DNA of 64,000 nt from Vesta saturnalis (GCA_036346205.1 JARFJB010000534.1:3918501-3982500), one strand, 5' to 3'; positions 40,565 to 53,031 are shown, counted from the first letter of the stretch. Made by a program: numbers and translations. The notes: a model not told the origin generated them from the letters alone.

Positions 40565-43500
40565 TTAATAATTTCAGGCTTCCGCGAGAGTAGTATGCAG
40601 TAACGTATTTTCTTCGGGTATTGTCTCGCGTCTGCTGTTGTTGTTTCTGACTCCTGTCAGTACAAAACGACCTTTCGGCAAAGTTCCATTTGCCATTTTC
40701 AGGTTCTCCCCAAGTGCTTGTCTATGCTTCGTGTTACTTGAATCGAACTCTATCCGCTCTACTGCTGACATCTGGAGTTATATACTTACACCACTTTCAG
40801 TTCTTTCACTTTCTTTCACGGCTACTTTCTCCTTTTCCATTTTCTCGGTGTTTCTTGCTGTTCTTTCTATTGTGGGCACAATTGCGGTAGGTGATTCTTG
40901 CGTGGGTTAGGTTTTGTTTGTGTGGTGATATTTGCAGAGTATTAACTTTCATGTATTGGGAAATCTTTGAGAATCTCGTGTATTGAAGTTATGTAACTGT
41001 TTTTCAATTTCGGATGTTCTTTTTTTCGCATTTTTGATGTTAGATTCATCCTGGTGTTTTCAAATGATATGGTCCGTGATGTACTCCCGATGTGCGGCGC
41101 TAGAGATGATGTAGATATCTTCCTCTCCATAGTCCTCGTGTTTCTCGAACGTTGATCCTCCTATTAGTTTGCCCTATGTATATTTTGTTGTCCCACGGCA
41201 TCTTCTTCGGTGTCTTCGTCGGCGTTGGTGGGTCTTAGGAGATTTATTTTGGTATATATTGGAGCGCAGGTGAACACCGACGGAACCGCTAGTAGAGCCT
41301 CTACAATCAGAGCAACATCTCGTGTCAGCTCCTGCAGCTTCTGTGCTTTTCTCTTCTTCTGGTATTGGAAGGCTGATACTTCGCTCGTTGGATGACTGAT
41401 GACTTAGCGGGAAGCCGAAAGTACGGGTCCTTCACGTCCTGCGACTATACTATACACTATTCGTATCTGCACGACGTAGTAGAAACGACTACGACAAATA
41501 CGTTATTTTTTATATTTTTTCTTTTTCTAAGTGAAGCGATGTTACTCAATCGATACCCAGCTAAAGGATGCATTCGTTAAAAAATTCAGTTACTCAACAA
41601 TTACCTTTTGGGTCGTTGGAATAGTAAGTAAGGTCCTACAGAACGACCAACCAAATCTGGAATAAGTGCATTAGACTTTTCTTTGGAGCTGGTTACAATT
41701 TGAAGTGTTCAAAAATGCAAGAAACTATTTGACGCTTCAAAATGCAGGTGCGGAAATGCACGTTTGTTTATGGCATTGTATTGTAGAGCTCCGCTTGAGC
41801 ATTTGTTATAAAATGTGTTTTTCGATTCAATAGTTTAGTTTTAGATACTATGCTTAGTAATTATTTTATACCCTTATCCGTTTGTTACTGACTAGTGTTT
41901 ATAATGCCATAAATGCAACATTATAAAGTACAGAATTAAAAAGTCTTTGTAATGAAGGATATTTTAGCTAACTCTCATTAAACATGTGTAATTGAGAAAT
42001 ATTTAGGGTATGGGGTGACCAAAAGGACCAAATTGACGTAATTTTGGATTTTTTTTTATATTCATGTTAGATATTTTGGTGCATTAATTCAATTCTTTCC
42101 GTTTTGTTAAAGCAGTAAATTTCTTTGCTGACCTATTACTAGGGTAAGGACATTTGCTTAATCACTTAGTTGTTCTAACATTATACTTTGTTCTGTTTTA
42201 TAATGGTAGTTGGTAATATAAACGTGAGGCATTCAGGTAATCCCCAATCGCTATATTGATAAAATTTTTACACATCTAAAAATAAATATTTATTACGAAG
42301 GTTACTTCAAAAATAATTGCGGTGCTCTATTCCTGAAGGGTAGGCGATGACGAGGACGATATTTCTTCACACCAAAACGGTGGCATCTAAAGAGAAACTA
42401 TAGTAATAAAAAAAATGTCTGTGTTAGGGCAAATCATGAATTCACATTAAGTATCAACTAAGAGTGTGAATGAACGAACGGTCGATGTTTAATTTTAGCC
42501 GCATGTCTACTACAATAGAACAAAGAGATTATAACAACCTTTTTTTTGTGGTTGTATTAAAAAGTACATTAATTTAAGAATCGTTCATTTATTTGGCGTA
42601 ATATTAAAAAAGTTTTTAATAATTAATATGTAGAATTGAGAATGGCAATTTAATTGGCATTTCCTAGAACATATCTTCTGGGTGTAATATTACATAAATA
42701 GTTGTAGTTCCCTTTCTTAAAAAAATTGGATTTATATTATTGTATCCGCGCAAGCGTGAAGACTTTTAGGGGGAAATACACTTGAGTTATTCTGAAAGTT
42801 TTTTTTTTAATTCACTTAATGCTGAATATTACAGCTATAAGCATGATTTTTGCTTAATTTTTTATATATTGGTGCCATCAGATTTTGGTGGTAAGTTATT
42901 TTTTTTCTCATTATATTTAAAACTAAAGCCTTTGCTTTTTTTAGGCACTTCACTTTTTCTTAAGTACTTTTTCTTAAGCACCTTTTAAGTACTCACCTTT
43001 TAATGCATACTTTTATATGGCATTTTTATAATATATTTTTAATGGCACGTATAAGTCAGTAATTTTTACTATTAGATTAATTTAAATGGCAAATTTTACT
43101 TGAATTACATTTACAATGCAAGTTCTACATACTTTTACAAATAAATTTGGCGAATTAAATTTCAAGGAAATTCCATATTTTAAGGATAACTAAGCAAGAC
43201 ATTGACCTTTTCATATGAACCATTCTGCTTCATAGTTACCAGTTACAGTGTATGTACAGAACCGTTAAAAGGTAATGTTTTTTATATAATTTAGAATAGT
43301 TTATGACTTCTGATTTTTTTTACGTTTTCAATCATATATTGAATAAACTTATGTATAACTTGTTATTTTATTTTCATTTTGATAAATTGTTTATTATTAT
43401 TCATTAACTAGGTTTTGTTGTTCCTACATAGATATATAAAAAAAAGACAACATGGCGCTCGAGAATTTATCATTTTTTCATAATTTTTAGATAACATTTG

Positions 43501-46237
43501 TTTTATGAATTAAGGATAAGTGAAAATAATTAAGCTTATGAGAAGCAGGCAGTATTTCAGGTATGTTAATTAAACTCTAAATTAGAACCCTCCCTTATCT
43601 TAATTTACCGATGAGCCGACGGCAGTAGCAATTGATATTTAGTAACTTTTTTATTAATTAAAATTATTCGATCAATTACAATCAATTTATTAATTTATTA
43701 CTTCATCGCTTTTTATTATAATGTTACAATTTGGCGTTATTTGTTGTTGTTAAATACTGACGAAATGTAATGTTATTATACTTTGACGCCTTTTTAATGT
43801 GTTATAAGATATCTGAGAATGCAGTACAAGTGAGTACTGCACCGTTCTCAATTAATTACAATCGTAAGAGACCAACCTGGCCTCACAATTGGGTAGTTGA
43901 TAACGCAAATAAAGTGTTGTAATTATTAACTCGCAAATATAGTTATGAAAAACCGATGCGCTTGCTGTAGGTTATCAGTGTGGATTTTTGAAAAACGGGT
44001 GGAGGGGCTAGAAATTTGAAAAGTTTGAACAGTGTAGTAGGGAGAATTTATCATAGTCACTTTGGTTTTTAATTAGTGAAAATAATTTAACGGTGTCGTA
44101 GGTCAGCTTAACTGTACAATGATTACTAAAAGCATCAAAATTTTGAAAAGTAATTTACATACAGTGGGTTAGTTCCCTATCATTAAAGCATGTAGTTGAT
44201 TACAAATTTAATACGTACGAACAGTCAAATAAGTGAGCGTAAATTTTACACATAAAATCATTTGGAGGTTTGACCTACTTTTTTTACAATTTTTATGTGA
44301 TATTACTAATGTAAACTTTCAGAATACGATAACTACATCTCTCTCCAAATGGTCTCAGATCAAGTCAAGGTAGAACTTGTTCAAAAATTTGAAGAAAGCC
44401 AATTAAACTCTTCAACACTACCGATTCTTATTGAGGCAAGCCTAGAGGGTGCTGAAGTCGTTGCAAAAACTGTCTTGATAATCCACTCTGATCACATTAA
44501 AAACGATAGTGGCGGTATGTAACAATTGTATTTCATTAAACTTAATCTAATACATTTTAGTATCACCTCACACTTTCAGTTTTGAACGAAGTAACTACTG
44601 GTTTCATATAACTCATTGGTACGTAGGTGCGATTGGTTTTGTTAAAGTCCCTTCAGATGAAGAACAGAGCATCAGGTACTCTTTGATACACACTTATAGT
44701 AATAATCGCAAATCACTTCTACAGTATAATAATTTTATCATTTGCAGCATCTCCACTTTTACAAGCATTACAGATTGACAGTAAAACTGGTAAGCTGACT
44801 GTATTGCAGAGAATAGGCGTTGGATCGTACAATATGATAGCAACTGCTGAACAAACTAATGCAGGTTTCAAGACAGAGACTATCGTAAAAGCTATGACAA
44901 CATATTATAAATGTGTGTAATAGTTTGTTACAGGTCATTTTGTACATAACTCTTGGAATGTCACAATTACAACCTAAATATTCCTTCCTGACTGTCCACA
45001 TTCCAGAACACGAAGAAGGTTATACGCATCTGCCTTGTCAATATACGGATAAAATGTGTGAATACGAAGTACTCGATCAATATCCAGCTACAACACCACG
45101 TAAGTACTAATTTTACAATTTCAACAAAATACTGATTTTATCTCAGTACTGTTTTACTCCGTGGATGGACATTTATATAACATACCAATAAATAGAGAAT
45201 TGGATTATATTGTGAATATGCTAGTTCCTCAGTTTTTAATACAGTTACGATTGGTATCAGTAATCACAAATGTCTCAAAAACTCGTACCAAACGTTGTGG
45301 CGCAGTAAAGGAATGGGCATATGTTCCCCAACAGGTTGATAACATCGTTGATCACATGTTCGTGTCAGTTATAATAGATGATATTAACGATCATCCTCCA
45401 ATGTTTAATGAAGCAGATGATGGGGGTAATATCACAATTGGTTTCTACGATTTAACCAGTTCTATGGGAATAACACACAGCATCACTAGAGTTACTGTAG
45501 GTATGAAGTAAAATGTGGATCCCAATTAGTTCTAACGTGTTGCAGGCAACTGATATGGATGTTGGAATTAATGCTGAAGTTTTGTATTCGGTGGATAGTC
45601 GTGATATTATAATTCATCCTAAAACCGGTGAAATTTATCCCAGTGAAAGTTTTAGTTCAGAAAATTTACCAATGCAGGTAACAGTCACTGCTGTAGATCT
45701 AAATGGGGACAAAAATGGATTGTCCACAAAAATTAATGTTAAAGTGAGAATTGCTTAATTTTTATAAAAAAAAATGTAATAGTGATGTAATGTAGATAAT
45801 ACCACTTCAAAAGAGTAATCTGCTAGTAGTTACTACAAAACAACGTTTGTTTATGGATAACAATAATTCCTTACAGAACATTTTGCCCAAATCGAATGTT
45901 ACCATTCAATCTTTAATTTATACGTGGTCAACCTTAGAGAACGAAACCGTTAGTCAACAGATCGTTTACGGTTTAAGATCAAGTGGCGAAGCTGTTCAAA
46001 ATGCTGAGCTCAAACAGTAAGTAAACAACAAACTGAGAAATGCCATAAAACTGTTTCAGAATTATTAATGATTCAACAATACCAGAAATTTCAAAAATGG
46101 AGGAATGGAGTTCTGAAGATAGTGATGAATATTGCAATTCTAATGGGATTAAGGCCATAATAGCATTGTCAGTAGTTATAGCCATTTTGTTAATTTTGTG
46201 GATAGGGTTTGGAGTGGGATACTTATGCAAAAGGTAA
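33452..46237 (+). CDS. Cadherin-like membrane protein, 12 exons
   Basis: Exons: 33452-33509, 33556-33848, 33895-34200, 34245-34437, 44323-44514, 44561-44675, 44725-44884, 44934-45099, 45147-45496, 45546-45743, 45877-46016, 46060-46237. All junctions are GT-AG, phases agree, and the 2349-nt sum is one frame of 782 aa. The start gives a signal peptide (MKVYLYFSIATLSIWTTFA). Cadherin-type repeats follow: QPINDLNTYSPKFTKSVY, ALQIDSKTGKLTVLQ, and the diagnostic DDINDHPPMF and VTATDMDVGINAEVLYSV. About six domains can be sketched, several lacking clear calcium motifs. A membrane span (AIIALSVVIAILLILWIGFG) ends in CKR and a stop, so there is almost no cytoplasmic tail unless a further exon follows the GTAATC after 46233. 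Role inferred: cell-surface adhesion or recognition. Exact orthologue unknown. Confidence 0.85.
34438..37490. other. First part of the 9.9-kb intron of the cadherin-like gene
   Basis: The intron runs 34438-44322. This part is AT-rich with no recognised element; open frames are short and random. Confidence 0.55.
37497..38580. repeat. 10-bp minisatellite, about 108 units
   Basis: Units of CGATACGAGA dominate to about 38030, then CGATACGAAA to about 38260. A patch of TGATACGAAA and shorter TGATAGAAA units follows (38260-38400), and then CGATACGAAA again to 38575. Because the unit length is not a multiple of three but lacks stops, several frames are open on both strands (up to 487 codons of Arg/Phe/Val/Ser/Tyr-type repeats on the minus strand). 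These are repeat artefacts unless transcription shows otherwise. It lies in the large intron. Confidence 0.97.
38600..39040. other. Intron sequence, nothing recognised
   Basis: Unique sequence between the minisatellite and a tRNA-like relic; no motif seen. Confidence 0.5.
39041..39111 (-). tRNA. tRNA-Lys-like pseudogene
   Basis: On the minus strand GTTGCCT and AGGTAAC pair as a 7-bp acceptor stem (one G-U). A D-arm-like stretch (GGAATGGGTAGAGTGC) and an anticodon region CTTTTAA (TTT, Lys) follow. The anticodon stem needs one extra base and the T-arm pairs poorly, so it is a degenerate gene or a SINE head. Confidence 0.45.
39669..39728. repeat. (TA)n microsatellite
   Basis: Uninterrupted TA dinucleotides at the left edge of the duplicated tRNA-like unit. 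Confidence 0.97.
39730..40235. repeat. Direct duplication of a ~175-bp unit ending in a tRNA-like head
   Basis: Segment 39730-39905 and segment 40063-40235 share ordered blocks (TTACGTACTTGTCGTGTG, ATGCGGGCC, AACACAATATCCTGTT, TTAAGTTTCTGT) and both run into TAGCTCAG, a Pol III A-box. They look like two copies of a tRNA-related SINE or a tandem duplication, about 335 bp apart. Confidence 0.8.
39870..39946 (+). tRNA. tRNA-like sequence (SINE head or pseudogene)
   Basis: TAGCTCAGTCGACAGAGCA is a good D-arm and A box. CTCGT-CTAGTCA-ACGAG is a perfect anticodon stem-loop (anticodon AGT, Thr-like). A B-box-like TTTGAATCCC follows. The two ends, GAATTC, do not sit at proper acceptor distances because of about five extra bases, so a functional tRNA is unlikely. 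Confidence 0.45.
40321..40352 (-). ncRNA. Hammerhead-ribozyme-like motif, copy 1
   Basis: Minus strand reads CCTGAAGA, T, GGCAAG, a 6-nt loop, CTTGCC, GAAAC. CTGANGA and GAAA are the two conserved core strands of a hammerhead ribozyme, enclosing a perfect 6-bp stem II. Deviations: one extra T after CTGAAGA, and no clear stem I. A partial copy lies on the plus strand at 40471-40497, cut off by the TA repeat. Confidence 0.5.
40499..40561. repeat. (TA)n microsatellite
   Basis: Uninterrupted TA dinucleotides; it truncates the hammerhead-like motif on its left. Confidence 0.97.
40570..41400 (-). mobile_element. Penelope-like element remnant (GIY-YIG endonuclease end)
   Basis: Minus-strand reading near 41200-41150 gives MPWDNKIYIGQTNRRINVR, the YIG half of the GIY-YIG endonuclease of Penelope-like elements. 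It continues after a frameshift as APHIGSTSRTISFENTRM (41100-41040), which fits the following His-containing block. The reverse transcriptase is absent. The hammerhead-like motif lies about 450 bp downstream, inside the same remnant. Frameshifts and stops make it inactive. Confidence 0.68.
40672..40713 (-). ncRNA. Hammerhead-ribozyme-like motif, copy 2
   Basis: Minus strand reads CCTGAAAA, T, GGCAAA, a 6-nt loop, TTTGCC, GAAAG. Relative to copy 1 the last stem-II pair changed from G-C to A-T on both strands. The core G of CTGANGA is A here, so this copy should be inactive. It lies downstream of the Penelope-like coding relic on the same strand, where such elements are known to carry hammerhead motifs. 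Confidence 0.5.
41401..44322. other. Last part of the large intron
   Basis: AT-rich sequence with no recognised element; ends in the acceptor TTTCAG at 44322. Confidence 0.55.
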
Positions 46238-46697
46238 TCTAAATCTAAGTTATTAGTCGACCTTTCCACCTTTGATTACAAAATCAAAAAAAAATCAAAA
46301 ATTGCTGGTTCTAGATATTTAGGTGCTAGACATTTATATCAAATTTCTGTGTAATCACTTTTCTGGTTTTTTAATGTATTGCAAACGAATGTTATGTATC
46401 TCTTATTTTCAACGCTGCAAGTACACACTTATTAAAAATCACAGAGTGGTTGCTATTTATGTCATTTAAACGTATCTTTAAATACGGTTTCCAATGAGTT
46501 TTAAGCGGTGAATAGTTTTCACCAGTGTGCGTCTTTTAAATCAGTTGTAGGTCAGATGTATATAAACAAAGAAACCATAGCATTAATTTAACAATTTTCC
46601 AACGTATTAAGCAAAATTTAACGAGTAAATGCAAGAACAGTTAGTTAAACATACCTTTAATAATTATCTACTAATTAGATTTGTTTGTAAAGTTAGA

Positions 46698-46703
46698 AAT
46701 AAA
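46698..46703 (+). terminator. Candidate polyadenylation signal of the cadherin-like gene
   Basis: First AATAAA seen after the stop at 46237, giving a 3' UTR of about 460 bases. Not proven. Confidence 0.35.
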
Positions 46704-47965
46704 AACATATTAAAGTGTTGTATGACAAAGTTTTGAAAAAATAATAAAAAACCGGCCAGGTTAAGATCTCGTAAAGGTAAACATTTTACGTTTTCAATAT
46801 AACCCAAACAATATTTTAATATTTAGTAAGGTAAGGGTTTATTTGAGAGCAACAGAACACGCTAGTGCAACTGATTATTAAGTGGACAAAGTAATTAAAG
46901 ACATCGTTCATCAAAATTTCTAATTATGATTAGTGCTTTATTCAATTTAGAAGTTTTTAGGTGAACTACATAGAAATTAAAAGGATCGTCTGCCACGAGA
47001 CAAACGAGCGTTAAGAGTTGTGACAGGAAAACCGAAATGGCCAAATTAAACTTATGGGAGTGGTCGTGGATCGGGGACTAAGAATTTCACGGAATTTCTA
47101 GTGAAACATCTGCATCGGGTTTGCCCAAATAGCGGTAGGAAGATAATAAACGCCACCCTATCCTAGCTTGGTGTTATCGTTGTAACGGTATAAACGGGTG
47201 GTAGAACGGGATTACAGATAAAATTGGCCTTTTTGCCCCGATTAGCCAGCGTATGGGGGTAGGTCAGATGTTGAAAAATTTTGCACATCCAGAATAGTAA
47301 AACGTACGTAAGTCAAAATAGGGGATGAAGACAAAATCAATTCGGTAAAAGGGCGCCAGAATGTTTAGTAGTCAAAATAAGGGTCGTCGTGCCAAAATTA
47401 CGAGTACATAGCGTGCCTAAACATACAAAAAACATACGCTTACCTATCCGCAACCAATCCCAGGTGTGCTGGACAGCAACTCAGCAAACCACCTGAAATA
47501 GGGCTTCAAAAACACTACACGCTTGTCAAATAAAAACGTGATAAACACTCAATAAAGTTACGTTAATACACCTCAGTGTAAATAATTAGGCATTAAGTAA
47601 TAATCCAAACAAAACTAAAAAAAATAAGCTATAAAATGCACTCTAAATGAATTAATACTCAACTAAAAATCACATAAAACACTAAATATTATCAACGCTA
47701 TTACTCAATAAAAAAACTGTCAATTCGTTACGTTCAAATTTACGTTTCTAATTTTCCGGTAACCTTGCAATTTGCAAAAAAAATTTTATGCAACACAAAA
47801 GGGTTTTCACATAATTAAAACACATTTATAAAACCTAACAAAGCTATAATAAAATAATAAAAAAGGATAAATATAAAAAATGTAAACATACGATAATGCG
47901 TATAAACAAAAAGGCGACAGAATGTCTGATCAGAATGCTGCCTTACGCCAGTCTAAATGGTTTCA

Positions 47966-47967
<2 letters not shown>
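46704..47967. other. Intergenic, nothing recognised
   Basis: Contains a slightly GC-richer patch (about 46980-47260) with no coding frame or repeat partner. Confidence 0.5.

Positions 47968-48018
<51 letters not shown>
47968..48018. repeat. (TA)n microsatellite
   Basis: Uninterrupted TA dinucleotides. Confidence 0.97.
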
Positions 48019-48020
<2 letters not shown>

Positions 48021-49612
48021 CGTGGATTATATACCCACACTACAATAGAGTCAATTGCCCTTTAATACTAAAAATAAAATAAAATAAGTGTGAAGGCGGA
48101 GCGTCAAAACTACAATTACTTACTCTAAATATATTTAAAACAATTTAATTAACAAAAAAAACGACACCGCTTCCAAACCTTCGTCAACACACAAAAAAAA
48201 ATAATTCGAAACACACAAAAATCTTGAAATATTCAATAAAAAAAAACACAATGTTATGTTACCTTAAAAGTCTAGAATTACACCTCTCCTGTGTTACAAT
48301 ATGTGGAAACGATCCAGGTGATCGGTTACTCCTATAACGGAAATAAAATCTTCCTGCTCTGGCAAAATGATGAATGAAAATGTTGACTATTGTCCTTTGA
48401 TACACAAACAATTTCATAATTGAATCTCGTTAAAATGTTACTGCGTTAATTAAAAAAACTTCTTTTTAAAATACTAATCTGTGCACTCAATTTGCTTGCT
48501 GACTTTTATCTTTATTCACACTAACAATCCAAAAGGGTTAATAACTATGATTTTAATTAAATATAATTTTAATATATTGCGAAAGTTTCCTTATCCTTAA
48601 ACACGCTTTGTACAGTAAATAAGAGGCACTACAAGAACGTTGACTTTAAATAAATCCGCAAAAGCGAGAAAAACCAATAAAGTCACCGAAGCACTAATAA
48701 AACACGACGATGTCCTCCAGGCAACTTTACGTAACATCGAAATCGGCACTAGGTATAATCCTTTGGTGATGAACAGTTTTAATAAAATCCCTTTACAGGT
48801 CTTCTTCAGAAGTAGCTAAACTACCCTTACTACACCAAAAAATTCGTTCGTTAAACACTAAACACCACAAGGTCCAAAATATCAACGTTCGAAACCACCC
48901 CTTAAAGCGTAACAATAAACGGCACCGTACTAGTACACGAGAGCACAGTCAGTTTTAGAATCAAGCAAATTATTACCAAAAATCCATCCTTGATTTTTAA
49001 TCCCACTACTCATAAAAAATCTTATCTAATTTAATTCCACCAATTAAAAAAACGGAAGGAGAAGACTTAGTACCCCCAAACACAAAAATTCGTTTTCGTC
49101 CGTAAGGACTCGGTAATTTCCAAAATCTCAAACGTCAGCAAAAGTAACGTGCAAAATATCCCTATATTATTTTTCAAGTGCAAACAATCAGTCCCACATT
49201 CAATCTCTATGATTTAAAACCAACATACTCAACAATAAACTGAACAACTATACTTAAGCGTCTTTATGTCGCCAACATGACATCATACACATATAAACCT
49301 ACACTATTTATTTAAATTACTTAATTTTTTAAGGAAATCAAACGAAATAAACGTTAATTAAACTTATATACAACTATTTACAAATAAACGTTACTCAAAC
49401 TTCTATAATAAGGGAAAACAGCCTAAATTTACAGAATACTAATTTACAAACAAAAAACTAAAGCTCGCCATACACACCATCCCTAAAGGTCGCTACACAC
49501 GTTAAACACAAATTTATCAAAAAACTCAATTTGACAACGAAAAAAAAAATATGTATATATACGGAATCTAACTAAGTGAATAGAACTACAAACAACATTA
49601 ACCACTACGTAT
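48019..49612. other. AT-rich intergenic, nothing recognised
   Basis: No open frame of note and no paired repeats. Confidence 0.5.
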
Positions 49613-49742
49613 ACAGGGTGTTCAAAATACCCTGATATCGTACCCGTAAACAGGGAAAACTAGCGAACTCACTTTGAATTTGCCCGTCGGAATCCCAGCG
49701 CTGCAATTCTTGCGAATGGTTCTAAAACTATAAGGCTCCAAG
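49613..49742. mobile_element. Possible TA-target transposon end
   Basis: TATACAGGGTGTTC at about 49612 resembles the TA + CAGGGTG terminus of the fold-back mariner at 144. The body ends in a GC/CA microsatellite; no opposite end was found. Confidence 0.35.
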
Positions 49743-49747
49743 GCGCG

Positions 49748-49806
<59 letters not shown>
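49743..49806. repeat. (CG)n(CA)n microsatellite
   Basis: GCGCGC followed by CA dinucleotides. Confidence 0.97.
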
Positions 49807-49808
<2 letters not shown>

Positions 49809-51257
49809 GAAATAAATAAGGTATTCAACATTCATGAGGCGTTGTTCTGTTTGTAGTCAACAGTTCCACGAGGCTGGCTAATCATAATTAAATTTAACCT
49901 GCCCCTACCCCTATACTGTGCTCTTAAAATCCGCTGAACTCTGACCAAATACATCTGTTTAATCAGAGTGTCTCTGAGATGCACCTGCACAGGCAGATCA
50001 GTCGCACAATTGTTCACAGAGTTAGCAAGGAAAATGAAGAAACATTTGCATAACATACCAGTAAAACCAAAAAAGTGTCTAAATTGTGTCTCATCAACGT
50101 CTTAATTCGCCTGTAATGTTCTCAATAGCGCTAGTGAAAATTTAAGGTGGCCAAAGGGCATCCACTTTAAATTAGTACCGTAATTTCTCCTTATTATAAA
50201 TCAATTCTCATATATTTAGTACTACTGATGGTCTGTTTGGTAAAGTGTCCCGTTTCAATTAAAATATATAAACATAATTTTACATACCTTAAACGTTAAA
50301 AGTGTTTTTTATATGAATCAGTCAGTTATGCTTGAACAACAAAGTAAATAAAATCCGAAACAAGCAACCTTCTACCCAATGAGTACAATTTTACACCTGC
50401 TCACATATCGTTTATCTTTCGTAGTTTTCAAATAGGTCGAGACAAAATAACAATCGTTAACACTTCACCTCTAGTTAGGGTGAGGATTTAGTCCTTCTCA
50501 AAAGTTTTTACGTCTCAAATTTTATGACGAAAAATTGAGACAGACTTCAACATAACTTCAACAATCGGAGGTGCTCTACTCCGGATATGCTCTAAGCAAG
50601 TATCTTCAAGAAACAGCTACATAAGCGGGATACACCACTTAATCTTCATCGAATAACCATTTTAGCGAAAGCCGGCTGACGTACCCGTTGCACTCAGACG
50701 TTCAAATACAATCCTCCAAAATCGCTAACCTACATTTTCCTACCTCCGTAATTTAACACTTTAAGGCAATGGATAACCCTATTTTATTTTTACTCCTATT
50801 ATGTAACAACTACCCTATTCACTAAAATATTATGTCGATGATTGTGCTTCTCTTTCCTTATCGTAACGGTATATACAAAAATTGTTCATCACTATGTTAA
50901 AGTATAACAATGAAAACCGCGTTTTTATTATAAATCATATGCATCGATCTTGCGAGGAAGCTTGTGTAGGATGTTGCAATACGTAAAGGATTTTTAACTC
51001 GAAAACACTACGTTGAGTATTTTGTAAAAAAATTAGATACTGGTTAGTTAGAGCATTTTTACGGCGACCTATATAAATGGATAAACAATGAGCCAAAATC
51101 GGCTGATAAAGATTAATGATATAAGACATGTCAAATTTAATGAATCGCATAATAATGCCAGTGTAACTTTTTCTTCGCAATTATAAAATGTTAAAATTAG
51201 ACTGAATTTTTGGAAACAAAGCCAACGTTGCCTAACATTAATTTGGTTTAGGTGACG

Positions 51258-51260
<3 letters not shown>
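49807..51260. other. Intergenic, nothing recognised
   Basis: Two short minus-strand open frames near 49832-50056 and 50935-51180 lack recognisable motifs. Confidence 0.45.

Positions 51261-51302
<42 letters not shown>
51261..51302. repeat. (TA)n microsatellite
   Basis: TA dinucleotides 40 bp before the inverted arm of the next element. Confidence 0.97.
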
Positions 51303-51306
<4 letters not shown>

Positions 51307-51339
51307 GTACAAGGTGACATATAAAAATTGCAATGCATA

Positions 51340-52319
51340 GTGCCACGCGATAGAGGACATTAAAATAAGAAAAAAAGTTCCTATGAACTTAGGTCCGCAA
51401 CGCCTTCGTTTAAAGGATATAGGGTGTTGAAGTATAATTATTTTTGTGTTTTCTTTAATATCTTTTTAGAATGATGTAATAAGCGGACGAAATTTTGTAT
51501 ACACGGGCTTTTTATCACGCAGAATTCAAATATGACCTTAGTTCTTTTAATACTGATAGAGGGCGCCACATACAGGTTTCCACCTTATTTGAATCGGTCC
51601 TAACTTTTTTGCCTTACACTGTATGTCATTTTCGACTGTTTTCCCATCTTTTCTGCTCCAGAACGTATACCTTATTGAAGTCGCTACGACCAACGGTTTA
51701 CGAGAAAAATGCATCCGATGCATGCAAATTTAACCGAGAAGCTCAGTCACATTTCTTCAAAGCTCAACGTATCTTTCGAGAATGATATCCTTTAGGACAG
51801 GTTCCTAATGTTCGAACATTTATTGACGTGCATAGGCGTTTGGATAAAGATGGGTGGTGAAGATGTCTGTTTAAAAAAAGAAGTTAATAGTGGGAGTTTC
51901 CAGAACTCGTCGCACTGTTGAAAAGGCATAACCTGAACACATTATTAGAAGATGTTTCATTGGACATTGTTGCAAGAGTGGACTTTATGCTTGATGGCAA
52001 GCTAGCTCACTTTTCTTGAGTGGTAAGGAAATTTTTTGAAAGGAGGTTTGAAAATAGGTGAATTTGTCGTGGGGGGGCTTGTAATATGATTACTGCTCTT
52101 CAGTAATAACAGAACTAAGGTAATATTTGAATTTTACGTGATAAAAAGCCCCTGTATACAAAATTTCGTCCGCTTATTACATCATTGTAAGAAGATATTA
52201 AGAAAAAAAATAAAAAAATAATTAAACTTCAACACCCGATATTCTTTTAAATGAAGGCGTTGCGGACTTAAGTTCATATGAACTTTTTTTCTTATTTTAG
52301 TGTCCTCTATCGCGTGGTA
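51340..52319 (+). mobile_element. Internally deleted mariner-like element with 215-bp inverted arms
   Basis: Arms 51343-51557 and 52102-52317 are inverted copies starting CCACGCGATAGAGGAC. The unique centre (51558-52101) holds scraps of a DUF4817-type transposase in order: AQRIFRE at about 51760, then QVPNVRTFIDVHRRLDKDG (51797-51853) from the helix-turn-helix region. After a jump comes VARVDFMLDGKLAHFS near 51970, the second catalytic block (normally QDGAPPH). The first catalytic block and the third residue are missing, so it depends on other elements for movement. Confidence 0.82.
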
Positions 52320-53030
52320 AATCCCTTCAATTCAGAGGTACAGAGTGTTTTAATTAAGAAAAGTAAGATTTCATTATGAAAGCTAAATTTTGATGTAATT
52401 GTCGTATCCCAAACATTTTCGAGTGGTGTATTTTCTAGGATGGTTTCATACTTCAACGACCTTAAGTTGATTAATGACGCTGACATCCTCTCAAATTTCT
52501 GGATTTTTCCTTGAAACAAGGTGTTCTTGTTCCGAAGCTCCAATCCTCACTGATTTCGAGAAAAACGGCTATAATTCTATTGAGTGTTACACGATTTTGC
52601 GTGAAATATATCCTTTTGTTTTGTAAAACGGCCCGTATTTTGGATGTTATATTGCACAATTTTTGTATCAATTTGCTACGGTAACACAATGTGCACAAGT
52701 TTAGTATGATGAACGAGAAATGCGTTTATTACAAGGAATCCGCTAATACTCATAAAGCATATGTATTTTCATTACATTACATAACATTCACACCATTCCC
52801 TTGCGGGGTAGGCAAAACAACCTTTCCTATGCTCTTCTTTTCTTTTTCTTTAAATAAATTGGAACAGTTCTTCCCTAATTAATAATTATAGTGTATCGGT
52901 AGACGGCTTTATAAACAATTTAGTATAATACAAAAATGACAGTCATGTAGCTCTATCAGGAGAAAAATTTGGGTCACCCGACTTAAAATCTTTCCCATCG
53001 TCTATTGCTTAAGTCGATGCAGTCAAATAC
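52320..53030. other. Intergenic, nothing firm
   Basis: Short open frames without motifs. Confidence 0.4.
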
Positions 53031-53031
53031 T

